DNA of 64,000 bases from Chthoniobacter sp040003245 (lineage in GTDB: Bacteria; Verrucomicrobiota; Verrucomicrobiia; Chthoniobacterales; Chthoniobacteraceae): assembly GCF_040003245.1 (NCBI RefSeq), contig NZ_JBDUCX010000004.1:1-64000 (forward strand). The letters are read 5' to 3'. Each line of letters begins with the position of its first letter. The first letter of the stretch is position 1. Below the pieces are notes generated by a model, which searched no databases, was not told the DNA's origin, and was given only the letters and a program-made list of their open reading frames with translations. Below, in pieces: positions 17,291 to 25,258 of this stretch. The translations under genes and the position numbers were made by a program.

Positions 17291-18106
17291 ATGCGAAGCG
17301 CCATCACCATCTCCCTCACCCCGCAAGCGCGCAGCGGCCCATTCGTTTTTCACGACGGGCTCGCCGAGGGCTGCCGGGTCGCCTCCGAGTTCGGCTTTGA
17401 TGCGGTGGAGATCTTTCCGCCGGCGGCCAATGCCATCGATGAAGCCGACCTCCAAGGATTACTTGATCGGCACTCGCTGAAAGTCGCGGCGGTGGGCACC
17501 GGCGCGGGCTGGCTCATTCACAAGTGGTCGCTGACCAGTGCGGATGCGGCGGTGCGGCAGCGGGCGCGGGATTTCATCCGCGCGATCATCGATGTCGCCG
17601 CGGCTTTTGGCGCCCCGGCGATCATTGGTTCGATGCAAGGTAAGATCGAAGGCGATGTGACGCGCGAGCAGGCGCTGGCCTGGCTCGGCGAGGGACTCGA
17701 GGAACTCGGCGACTATGCGGCCTCGCACGGCCAGCCACTGCTCTACGAATTTCTCAATCGCTACGAAACCAATCTCTTCAACCGCGTCGCGCCGACGGTG
17801 AAATTTCTGAAGGGGCTGAAAACGCGCGGCATCAAAGTCCTCGCCGATCTTTTTCACATGAACATCGAGGAAACCGATCTCGCGGCGGCCGTACGCGCCG
17901 GGCGGGACTGGATCGGCCACGTGCATTTCGCCGACTCGAACCGGCAGGCCATTGGCCTCGGTCATACCCCTATCGAGCCGATCGTCGCGGCGCTGCGCGA
18001 GATCGGCTATGCGGGCTATCTCTCCGCCGAGATCTTCCCCCTGCCGGATGCGCTCGCCGCCGCCCGCCAGACGATCGAGAGTTTTCACCGAAGCACCAAG
18101 TTATGA
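17291..18106 (+). CDS. Sugar epimerase/isomerase, TIM-barrel (hydroxypyruvate isomerase-like)
   Basis: 271 residues. It belongs to the AP endonuclease-2 / xylose isomerase-like TIM-barrel superfamily, closest in pattern to hydroxypyruvate isomerase and D-tagatose 3-epimerase groups. Likely metal ligands are Glu in LLYEFLNRYETNLFN, Asp and His in KVLADLFHMNIEE, His in HVHFADSNR, and Glu in SAEIFPLP near the C-terminus. It follows uxaE and shares a 4-nt ATGA overlap with the next gene. The exact keto-sugar substrate cannot be inferred; a role beside UxaE in a sugar-acid route is likely. Confidence 0.85.
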   Translation: MRSAITISLTPQARSGPFVFHDGLAEGCRVASEFGFDAVEIFPPAANAIDEADLQGLLDRHSLKVAAVGTGAGWLIHKWSLTSADAAVRQRARDFIRAIIDVAAAFGAPAIIGSMQGKIEGDVTREQALAWLGEGLEELGDYAASHGQPLLYEFLNRYETNLFNRVAPTVKFLKGLKTRGIKVLADLFHMNIEETDLAAAVRAGRDWIGHVHFADSNRQAIGLGHTPIEPIVAALREIGYAGYLSAEIFPLPDALAAARQTIESFHRSTKL

Positions 18107-18603
18107 AATACGCGCTCCTTCTCGTCGCCTGCGTCGCGCTGCCGTTGGCTACGTTCGCCGACGCCTTTTCCGGTTCGACCTGGAAGGAATACGTCAACGC
18201 GCGTTTCGGTTTCAAAATCAGTCACCCGGCGGAGTTGGTCGCCAGTCCCGACCCCGCCAACGGCGGCGGTCGCGAGTATCACACGAAGGACAAGGAATTC
18301 AGCGTCAGCGTCGAGGGGCATTTTCTGAATGGCGCCACGTTGGAATCTTTTTGGGCAGAGGATTTGAAGAAGCTCGGCAGCCACATCACCTACAAAAAAA
18401 AGACCGCCGACTGGTATGTCGTCTCGGGCGTGAAGGACGGGCTCGAGTTTTACCACAAGCTCCACGTAAAAGACGGCAACTGGGCCGAGGTGAGCTTCAC
18501 TTATCCGCACGCGAAAGCGAAAGAATACGACCCGTGGGTGGAGGGCATCGTGAAGAGTTTCGTGCCCTTCCTCCAGGGCGACTACGACCGCATCGTCAAA
18601 TAA
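18103..18603 (+). CDS. Small secreted protein inside the sugar cluster
   Basis: 166 residues. A signal peptide (about 1-20, LLLVACVALPLATFADA) is followed by a compact domain with YVNARFGFKISHPAELV and SVSVEGHFLNG, resembling PsbP/MOG1-like or other small surface-binding folds, but no family can be assigned with confidence. It overlaps the epimerase stop by 4 nt and precedes fucU by 2 nt, so it is clearly co-translated with the metabolic genes although it should be exported. Function unknown. Confidence 0.75.
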   Translation: MKYALLLVACVALPLATFADAFSGSTWKEYVNARFGFKISHPAELVASPDPANGGGREYHTKDKEFSVSVEGHFLNGATLESFWAEDLKKLGSHITYKKKTADWYVVSGVKDGLEFYHKLHVKDGNWAEVSFTYPHAKAKEYDPWVEGIVKSFVPFLQGDYDRIVK

Positions 18604-18605
18604 CC

Positions 18606-19052
18606 ATGCTCAAGACCACCCTGCTTCATCCCGACATCCTGCGTATCGTCGCGCGCGGCGGCCACCACTCGAAGATCCTGATCGCGGATGGCAATTATCC
18701 CGCGGCGACGAAGAAAGGGCCGAACGCGGAACTCGTGTGCCTGCAACTCACGCCCGGCGTGCCGACGGTCGCCCAAGTGCTGCGCACCCTGCTCAGTGCG
18801 CTGCCGATCGATCACGTGAACACGATGGGCATCCCGCCGGATGATTCCTACGCGCAACAGGGCGAGCCGCCGGTGTGGGCGGAATATCGCGATATCATTG
18901 CCGAGTCCGGCGAGAAGCTGACCCTCGAGCCGGTTCTCAAGTGGGACTTCTACCAGCACGTCGAGTCGCCCGACCACATCCTCACCATCCAGACCGCCGA
19001 CCAGTCGCTCTGGGCCAATGTGCTGCTCACGCTCGGCTGCCGCGTCGATTAA
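18606..19052 (+). CDS. fucU: RbsD/FucU family sugar mutarotase
   Basis: 148 residues. Family motif GGHHSKILIADGNYPA near residue 17-32 contains the conserved His and Asp of FucU/RbsD proteins, which interconvert sugar anomers. ATG 18606 follows the previous stop by 2 nt and is better than longer frames, which would run through the preceding gene. The conserved C-terminal TIQTADQSLWANVLL is also typical. It lies directly upstream of the aldo/keto reductase (7-nt gap), which fits delivery of a defined anomer to a dehydrogenase. L-fucose versus other sugar is undetermined. Confidence 0.88.
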   Translation: MLKTTLLHPDILRIVARGGHHSKILIADGNYPAATKKGPNAELVCLQLTPGVPTVAQVLRTLLSALPIDHVNTMGIPPDDSYAQQGEPPVWAEYRDIIAESGEKLTLEPVLKWDFYQHVESPDHILTIQTADQSLWANVLLTLGCRVD

Positions 19053-19059
19053 TTTTCCC

Positions 19060-19992
19060 ATGCAGACCCGCCGCCTCGGCCAGACCGGCCTCCAACTCCC
19101 CATCCTCAGCTTCGGCGCTTCGTCGCTCGGGCAGGAATTTCGCAGCGTGAAACTCGACGAAGCCCTGGAAGCCGTGCGCGTCGCGCTGGAGGTCGGGCTC
19201 AACTTCATCGACACCTCTCCCTTCTACGGCCGTGGCATGAGCGAAGTGCTGCTCGGCATCGCGCTACGCGGCGTGCCGCGCGACAGCTACACGCTCTGCT
19301 CCAAGCTCGGCCGCTACGATCTCACACACTTCGATTTCTCCGCGAAGCGCGTGGCGGAGAGCGTGGACGTCTCGCTGCACCGGCTCGGCACCGACCACCT
19401 CGACATCATTCTCTGTCACGACATCGAGTTCGTGCCCATGCAGCAGATCGTGGATGAGACCATCCCCGCGCTGCGGAAAATCCAGGCCGCCGGGAAGGTC
19501 CGCTACATCGGCTTCTCCGGCTACCCGATGAAAGTCTTCCGCTTCATCCTCGACCAGACGGACGTCGACTGCGTGCTGAGTTACAACCAATACACCCTGC
19601 AAAACACGCGATTCGCCGATGAGATCGTGCCCTACTTGAAAGCGAAGGGCGTGGGCGTGATGAATGCCGGACCTTTCAGCGCCCGCCTGCTGACCAACGC
19701 CCCGCTGCCCGCGTGGCTGAAGGAACCCGAGGACGTGAAGGCCGCCGCCCGCCAGGCCGCCGCGCACTGCGCCAGCAAGGGTGTGGACATCGCGCAGCTC
19801 GCGTTGCAATTCTCGCTCGCGCATCCCGATATCACCACCACCGTCTCCGGCAGCGCGAACCCGAATAACATTCGCAACTGGGCCAAATGGGCCGTCGAAC
19901 CGCTCGACGAAGAATTGCTCCGCGAAGTGCAGGCCATCTTCGCGCCGGTGAAGAACCTCGGCCACCGCGAAGGCCTTCCCGAGAACAACTGA
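19060..19992 (+). CDS. Aldo/keto reductase, sugar dehydrogenase-like
   Basis: 310 residues; (beta/alpha)8 AKR fold. Tetrad positions are visible: Asp and Tyr in FIDTSPFYGRGMSE, Lys in LCSKLGRYD and His in IILCHDIEF. The order resembles the L-fucose/D-arabinose and L-galactose 1-dehydrogenase group more than general xenobiotic AKRs. It lies between the mutarotase gene and the zinc alcohol dehydrogenase gene (1-nt gap to the latter), so a sugar oxidation step is likely. Direction and cofactor choice are not established. Confidence 0.85.
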   Translation: MQTRRLGQTGLQLPILSFGASSLGQEFRSVKLDEALEAVRVALEVGLNFIDTSPFYGRGMSEVLLGIALRGVPRDSYTLCSKLGRYDLTHFDFSAKRVAESVDVSLHRLGTDHLDIILCHDIEFVPMQQIVDETIPALRKIQAAGKVRYIGFSGYPMKVFRFILDQTDVDCVLSYNQYTLQNTRFADEIVPYLKAKGVGVMNAGPFSARLLTNAPLPAWLKEPEDVKAAARQAAAHCASKGVDIAQLALQFSLAHPDITTTVSGSANPNNIRNWAKWAVEPLDEELLREVQAIFAPVKNLGHREGLPENN

Positions 19993-19993
19993 C

Positions 19994-21028
19994 ATGAAAG
20001 CCATCTCTCTCGATCAACCGCAAAAATTCAGTTTCATCGACACGCCGGAGCCGGCCGCGCCCGGGCCTGGCGACGCGCTGGTGAAGGTGCATCGCGTCGG
20101 CATCTGCGGCACAGACTACGGCGGCTATCTCGGCAAGATGCCCTTCTTCAGCTACCCGCGCATCCCCGGGCACGAGCTCGGTGTGGAGGTGCTCGCCGTG
20201 GGCGCCGGCGTGACCAATGTGCAACCCGGCGACCACTGTTCGGTGGAGCCCTATCTCAATTGCCAGAAATGCTACGCCTGCCGGCGCGGCCATACGAACT
20301 GCTGTGAGCACAACCAGACCCTCGGCGTGATGTGCGACGGCGGCCTCGCCGAGCGCTACGTGCTGCCCGCGCGCAAGCTGCACATCTCGCGCAAATTGAC
20401 CTTCGACCAGCTCGCGCTCGTCGAGACGCTGGCCATCGGCTGCCACGCCATCAACCGCGGCGCACCGCAGGCCGGCGAGCACGTGCTCGTCATCGGCGCG
20501 GGACCGATCGGCCTTTCCGCCGTCGAGTTCGCCAAGCTCAGCGGCGCGCGCACCATCGTCATGGACATGAATGCCGCGCGCCTCGCGTTCGTGCGGACGA
20601 AGATGGGGGTGCCCGATACCATCGAACTCACGCCCGGTGGGGAAGCTGCCGCCCTCGAGCAGCTCAGCGCCATCACCGGCGGCCAGCTCGCCGACGTCGT
20701 CATCGACGCCACGGGGAGCAATAAATCCATGGCCGCGGCCCTTGCCTATTGCGCCTTCGCCGGCCGCCTCATCTATGTGGGCATCACCCAGCAGGAAGTC
20801 AGCTTTCTCCATGCCCCGATCCTGCACCGCCGGGAGGTCACGATCATGGCCTCGCGCAATGCGCTGCCGCCGGATTTCACCCGCATCATCGCGCTCATCG
20901 AGGAAGGCAAAATCGATACCGTCCCGTGGATCACCCATCACGCCCGGTTCGATGCCATGATCGAGGCCTTCCCCGCGTGGTTGAAGCCGGAGACGGGCGT
21001 GATCAAGGCTGTGGTCGAAGTGGCGTAA
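19994..21028 (+). CDS. Zinc-dependent alcohol/sugar dehydrogenase (MDR family)
   Basis: 344 residues. Catalytic zinc ligands are likely Cys in GICGTDYGG and His-Glu in PGHELGVEV. The structural zinc loop is NCQKCYACRRGHTNCC. The Rossmann motif is VLVIGAGPIGLSAVEFAKLSGA (about 165-185). Relatives include L-galactonate/L-threonine and sorbitol-type dehydrogenases. It is the last gene of the cluster (1-nt gap from the AKR). With UxaE, FucU and AKR it fits oxidation or reduction of a sugar-acid intermediate; the substrate is unproven. Confidence 0.88.
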   Translation: MKAISLDQPQKFSFIDTPEPAAPGPGDALVKVHRVGICGTDYGGYLGKMPFFSYPRIPGHELGVEVLAVGAGVTNVQPGDHCSVEPYLNCQKCYACRRGHTNCCEHNQTLGVMCDGGLAERYVLPARKLHISRKLTFDQLALVETLAIGCHAINRGAPQAGEHVLVIGAGPIGLSAVEFAKLSGARTIVMDMNAARLAFVRTKMGVPDTIELTPGGEAAALEQLSAITGGQLADVVIDATGSNKSMAAALAYCAFAGRLIYVGITQQEVSFLHAPILHRREVTIMASRNALPPDFTRIIALIEEGKIDTVPWITHHARFDAMIEAFPAWLKPETGVIKAVVEVA

Positions 21029-21113
21029 GTAACTTTTAAAATACTTTTCGCGGATTCCGGGAATAAATGTCCGCTGGCGCCTCCCCGTCAGTGCTGCTTT
21101 ACTTTGCCATTAC

Positions 21114-22355
21114 ATGGCAACTCCGACCGCTGCCCTGCCTTCTTCCGGAATCCCGGTCACTCGCTGGCCGGTCTTCCGCCATCCCGTGCCGGCCTATGGC
21201 TGCGCCTTGGGGCTGACGGTCATCGCTCTGCTCGTTCGCTGGGTTTGCGACGACAGTCTCGGCAATTCCGCGCGGATGCTTTTTTTCCTGCTCGCCGCGG
21301 CGCTGAGTGCGTTTCTGTTCGGCCGGGGCCCCGGTATTTTTTCCACCGTGGTCGGCACCCTCATGGGGAATTATTTCTTTTTTCCCCCGCGCTACACCTT
21401 TCATTTTCACACGCGCTCCCCGACGATCACTTTCATCATCGCGGTGATCGAGGGCATCATCATCAGCGTCTGCGCCGGCTACCTGCACCGTGCCCTGCGG
21501 ATGCGCGATACCGCGGCGCTGGAACTGCGCCACCTTTACGAAGCCGAACGCCGCGCCCACGAAGCCGCGGAGGAATTGCATCGGACGAAGGACTATTTTC
21601 TCGCCGTGCTCAGCCACGAATTGCGCGGCCCGCTCAGTGCCATCAGCTATTGCGTCACCGATCGGCTCAAGGACGCCACCGTCCCCGAGGAATTGCGGGC
21701 GGACTTCGCCCTCATCGACCGCAATGCGCGCATGCAGTCCCGGCTCATCGGGGACCTGCTCGACCTGACCCGGCTCACCCGCGGCAAATTGGAAATCGAA
21801 TTGCGCCCCCTCGATCTGCACCTGCTGCTGGCCGAAGCCGTCCGCACCGCCGGCATTGATCGCCAGCTCGTCGGGCCCACGCCCACCCTGCACCTGAAGG
21901 CCTCGGAAACGCGCATCCAAGGCGATCGCGATCGCCTGTTGCAGGTCTTTTGGAACCTCCTGCGCAACGCCGCCAAATTCACCGCCCCCGATGGGCGCAT
22001 CGAAATCGAGACCTTGAACTCCGCCCCGGGCCGCATCGCCGTACGCATTCAGGACAACGGTGTCGGCCTGACGGCCGAATCCTTGGAGCGCATCTTTCAC
22101 CCCTTCGAACAAGCGGGCCGCGAGACGAACAAAAAGCACGGCGGCCTCGGCTTGGGCCTCGCCATTGCCCGCGGCATCGTCGAGCTCCACGACGGCACGC
22201 TCACCGGCGCCAGCGCCGGCCTCGGTGAGGGCACGACTTTCACGATCGATTTCCCAGTAGTCAGCCGTGACGCTCTCCCCTCTTCCTCACGGCGCTCGGG
22301 AATCGATCGCCCCGCGCGCTCCAGCACGACGCGCCCTCCGGTCGGCGTCGCTTAA
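21114..22355 (+). CDS. Sensor histidine kinase with DUF4118 membrane domain
   Basis: 413 residues. Three to four membrane helices at about 28-135 form a DUF4118 domain (as in KdpD), followed by a coiled-coil linker and a kinase core. H-box FLAVLSHELRGPLSAI (about 160-175), N-box VFWNLLRNAAKF, and G-boxes QDNGVGL and GGLGLGLAIARG are all present. The C-terminus is a disordered Ser/Arg-rich tail. No response regulator is adjacent: upstream is the sugar cluster and downstream the convergent hemC gene, with a 4-bp overlap of the two stop codons. Signal unknown. Confidence 0.92.
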   Translation: MATPTAALPSSGIPVTRWPVFRHPVPAYGCALGLTVIALLVRWVCDDSLGNSARMLFFLLAAALSAFLFGRGPGIFSTVVGTLMGNYFFFPPRYTFHFHTRSPTITFIIAVIEGIIISVCAGYLHRALRMRDTAALELRHLYEAERRAHEAAEELHRTKDYFLAVLSHELRGPLSAISYCVTDRLKDATVPEELRADFALIDRNARMQSRLIGDLLDLTRLTRGKLEIELRPLDLHLLLAEAVRTAGIDRQLVGPTPTLHLKASETRIQGDRDRLLQVFWNLLRNAAKFTAPDGRIEIETLNSAPGRIAVRIQDNGVGLTAESLERIFHPFEQAGRETNKKHGGLGLGLAIARGIVELHDGTLTGASAGLGEGTTFTIDFPVVSRDALPSSSRRSGIDRPARSSTTRPPVGVA

Positions 22356-23275
22356 GGCCTCTCCAAGTCGGCAAAGACTGCCGCGGCCACTGCTTCAGGC
22401 GTTGCGGCTTCGGCTTCGGCTTCTTTCGGCGGGGCGTCCGGCGCGCCGAAAAGGATGGCGCGCATGGCGATGCCGCTGCTCGTCAACTTCGTCCGGACGC
22501 CGACCGGCAAGGCGCAGTCGCCGGACAGCAGGCGCTGCAATTCGCGCTCGGCGCGGATGGCGAAATGCGTGTCGCGGTGGTCGATTGCTTGCAGCATAGC
22601 AGTCACTTCCGCGCGGTCGGCCCGGCTTTGCAGGGCGATGGCGCCCTGGCCGATGGCGGGCAGCAGATCTTCGCTGAGTGAGGTCACGCTGAATTTTCCC
22701 TGCTCCGTTTCGAGCATTCCACCACGCAAATCGTGCCCGAGGCGCTCCAGCCCGGCCTGCGCGAGAATGATGCCCGCGACTTCGCTCCGCTCGGCAAGCT
22801 TGCGCAAGCGCGTCTGCACGTTGCCCCGCCAGTCCACGATCTGCACATCGGGTCGCAGCCACTGCAATTGTCGCGCGCGGCGCACGCTGCTCGTCCCGAG
22901 AGTCACACCCTGCGGGATATCGCGCAGCGTCTGCGGTTCGCGGGTGATGAGCACGTCCGCCGTCGGCGCGCGCTCCAGCACGGCGGTGATTTCCAGCCCG
23001 GGCGGATTGTGCCCCGGCAAGTCCTTGAGACTGTGCACGGCCACATCGATCGCGCCGTTGAGCAACGCGTCTTCGAGTTCCTTGGTGAAGAGCCCCTTGC
23101 CTCCCGCTTCGTTCGCGCGAATCAGGCTCAGGTCGAGCTTCTTGTCTCCACGGGTCACGAATTCCTGGCGCGTCACCACCAGCCCGGGAAAGGCCGCGGC
23201 CAGGGCTTTCGCGGTCAACTCCACCTGCGCAAGAGCCAGCGCCGAGGCGCGTGTGCCAAGGATGATCGAATTCAA
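22352..23275 (-). CDS. hemC: Hydroxymethylbilane synthase (HemC)
   Basis: 307 residues using TTG 23275 as start. It has a GGGAGGG ribosome-binding site 5 nt upstream and begins at the expected NSIILGTRASALALAQVE. A longer frame to ATG 23383 would give an unusual N-terminus. The enzyme joins four porphobilinogens into hydroxymethylbilane in tetrapyrrole synthesis. The dipyrromethane cofactor Cys is in LLSGDCALPVG, and VHSLKDLP plus GTSSVRRARQL are the substrate-binding blocks. The start overlaps the hemA stop (TTGA), showing translational coupling in hemX-hemA-hemC. Confidence 0.95.
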   Translation of the reverse strand: MNSIILGTRASALALAQVELTAKALAAAFPGLVVTRQEFVTRGDKKLDLSLIRANEAGGKGLFTKELEDALLNGAIDVAVHSLKDLPGHNPPGLEITAVLERAPTADVLITREPQTLRDIPQGVTLGTSSVRRARQLQWLRPDVQIVDWRGNVQTRLRKLAERSEVAGIILAQAGLERLGHDLRGGMLETEQGKFSVTSLSEDLLPAIGQGAIALQSRADRAEVTAMLQAIDHRDTHFAIRAERELQRLLSGDCALPVGVRTKLTSSGIAMRAILFGAPDAPPKEAEAEAATPEAVAAAVFADLERP

Positions 23276-24333
23276 CTTTGCCCTCCCGACACCGCTTCCG
23301 AATAGCGCACGCCCGCCTGCGTCCAGCCACCGGCCAGCCATTCGCCAAACTCCGTCGCATGCCGCTCGATCATCTGCTCGCAAAGCACGAGCTCCTGCTT
23401 GCGCACGCCCATCGACTGCTCGGCCATCCGTTGGAGATCGTCGATGTCATAACGGTAGACTCCTTCGAGATCATTGACCGCCGACTCAATATCGCGCGGC
23501 ACCGCGAGATCGATGCAAAAGAGCGGACGATCCGGGCGGGTGCGCATGATCGGCGCGAGCTGGGCGGCCGTGACGACATGATGCGGTGCGGAGGTCGAGC
23601 CGATGAGGATGTCGATATCGTGAAATTGGTTGGGCCATTCATCGAAGTGGATCGCCTTGCCTTTCATTTTCTCCGCGAGGGTCACCGCCCGGTCATAGGA
23701 GCGGTTGGCCACGAAAATGGAGCGCACCCCGCGCGCGGCGAGCGCGCCGGCGGTCAGTTCACTCGTTTCTCCCGCGCCGAGGATCATGACATGGCAGGTC
23801 GAGAGCTTGCCGAAAATTTTCTCGGCGAGTTCCACCGCCGCCGAGCCCACGCTCACTGCGCCACGGGTGATATTGGTATTCGTGCGCACGTCCTTAGCCA
23901 CATTGAAGGCACGCTGGAAGAGCTTGTTCAGGTGCTTCGAGGTCGTCTTGCCGGCGGTCGCCGCGGCGTAGGCCTTCTTCACCTGGCCGAGAATCTCCGT
24001 CTCCCCGAGCACCATGGAATCCAGCCCACTCACGACGCGGAACAAATGCCGGATCGCCGCCGCCGTGGGCAGTTGGAAGAAGGCCTCCCCCGGCGGCTCC
24101 GCCAGGCGTGTCGTCAGGAATTCATTCACCGCGCCAAAGCCCTGCGCAGCCTGCTCCGCCGCGACATAGAACTCCACGCGGTTGCAGGTCGAAACGACGA
24201 CCGCCTCGCTGACCCCCGGTGCGGCCAAAAGCCGCGTGGCCACCACCGGCGCTTCGCTTTCCGCGATGGCAAACTTTTCCCGCAGATCAATCGGCGCGGT
24301 GTGATGGCTGAGACCGAGGCAGAGAATCTCCAT
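23272..24333 (-). CDS. hemA: Glutamyl-tRNA reductase (HemA), short C-terminus
   Basis: 353 residues from ATG 24333; a longer frame to 24498 adds sequence that overlaps hemX. HemA reduces glutamyl-tRNA to glutamate-1-semialdehyde, the first step of C5-pathway heme synthesis. The catalytic Cys is in STCNRVEFYV (about 50-59), glutamyl recognition at GLDSMVLGETEILGQVKKAY, and NADPH binding at LGAGETSELTAGALAARG. Most HemA proteins are about 420 residues with a helical dimerisation domain; here the chain ends soon after the FGEWLAGG segment, so this domain is largely absent. It lies 2 nt after hemX and overlaps hemC. Confidence 0.95.
   Translation of the reverse strand: MEILCLGLSHHTAPIDLREKFAIAESEAPVVATRLLAAPGVSEAVVVSTCNRVEFYVAAEQAAQGFGAVNEFLTTRLAEPPGEAFFQLPTAAAIRHLFRVVSGLDSMVLGETEILGQVKKAYAAATAGKTTSKHLNKLFQRAFNVAKDVRTNTNITRGAVSVGSAAVELAEKIFGKLSTCHVMILGAGETSELTAGALAARGVRSIFVANRSYDRAVTLAEKMKGKAIHFDEWPNQFHDIDILIGSTSAPHHVVTAAQLAPIMRTRPDRPLFCIDLAVPRDIESAVNDLEGVYRYDIDDLQRMAEQSMGVRKQELVLCEQMIERHATEFGEWLAGGWTQAGVRYSEAVSGGQS
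23281..23287 (-). promoter_or_regulatory. Ribosome-binding site that sets the TTG start of hemC
   Basis: On the minus strand GGGAGGG lies 5 nt before TTG 23275, inside the hemA coding end. It explains why the non-ATG start is favoured over ATG 23383. Confidence 0.7.
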
Positions 24334-24335
24334 CG

Positions 24336-25130
24336 CTAGAGGGTGCCTTTCTGCGCAATAAAATTGAGGCCGCCGAGGGTGAGCAGCAAGGCGCTGAAGG
24401 CCGCGACCGAAAGCCACGCCACCCGCCGCGGGCTGATGCGATGCCGCCATTCCGCGGTGAGGATGAAGCCGTAGAGAAACCACACGCCGATCGCCCACGC
24501 CGTGAGCACCGAGTGGGTGAAAATGCCCCCCAGGCCAAAGCCGGCGCCCAGGCCAACCGTGAGCAGCAGAAACCCGACGACGATCAACCGGGTATTCGCC
24601 ACCGCGAGATCCCGGATCGGCGGCAGATGGTAGAAAATGGAGTGGATGTTGTGGCTCTTGAGTTGCCGTTCCTGCGCGAGATACATCGCCCCCGCGACAC
24701 AGGCCAGGGCGAAGGCCCCGTAGGCCACCACGGAGATGGCGGCGTGCAATTCCAGCCAGGCATTCGGCGGGGTCTTCGCCTTCATCGGCGTGTCGCTGGT
24801 CAGCAGCAACGCTCCGACTTGAAAGAGAAAGGCCAGCGGCGAGGTAAACGCCCCCAGGAGGGAAAGCCGGTAAGCCGGCCCGATGAGCAGGTAAAAGAAC
24901 ACCGTCGACCAGCTCAGGAAGATCAGCACTTCAAAGAGGCTCGTCAACGGGCAGCGCCCGACCGCCTGGCCGCGCACGTACAAAAACGCCGTCTGACAGA
25001 GAAAACCGGTGAGAATCGCGAAGAAATTGAGCCGCGAAGCCTTGTACACGCGCGCTCCCAAGGCATGCATGGTGTAGGCAAACCCGAACAGGAAACAAAA
25101 TGTAGCAATGACCAACAGGAGGCGATCCAT
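24336..25130 (-). CDS. hemX: HemX-like / CcsA-family membrane protein
   Basis: 264 residues with about eight membrane helices. It belongs to the cytochrome c assembly/HemX family: LHAAISVVAYGAFALACVAG and MYLAQERQLKSHNI are the typical central block. The tryptophan-rich WWD heme-handling loop of true CcsA proteins is not seen in the expected place (here GIFTHSVLTAWAIGVWF). This absence, and its position 2 nt before hemA, favours a HemX-type protein, known in Bacillus to influence HemA level. Automatic annotation may call it CcsA. It is divergent from the M50 peptidase gene. Confidence 0.75.
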   Translation of the reverse strand: MDRLLLVIATFCFLFGFAYTMHALGARVYKASRLNFFAILTGFLCQTAFLYVRGQAVGRCPLTSLFEVLIFLSWSTVFFYLLIGPAYRLSLLGAFTSPLAFLFQVGALLLTSDTPMKAKTPPNAWLELHAAISVVAYGAFALACVAGAMYLAQERQLKSHNIHSIFYHLPPIRDLAVANTRLIVVGFLLLTVGLGAGFGLGGIFTHSVLTAWAIGVWFLYGFILTAEWRHRISPRRVAWLSVAAFSALLLTLGGLNFIAQKGTL

Positions 25131-25258
25131 GCGTGGTGGGGAAAACAGATATATCGACGCCCGAACGATTTGGCAAATCACGCGGCTGCGTAAACGCCGC
25201 ACAACCGGTCCGGCAAAGCCCCTTGCCACCCACCAAACCCACGACCACAGTGCCGCGC

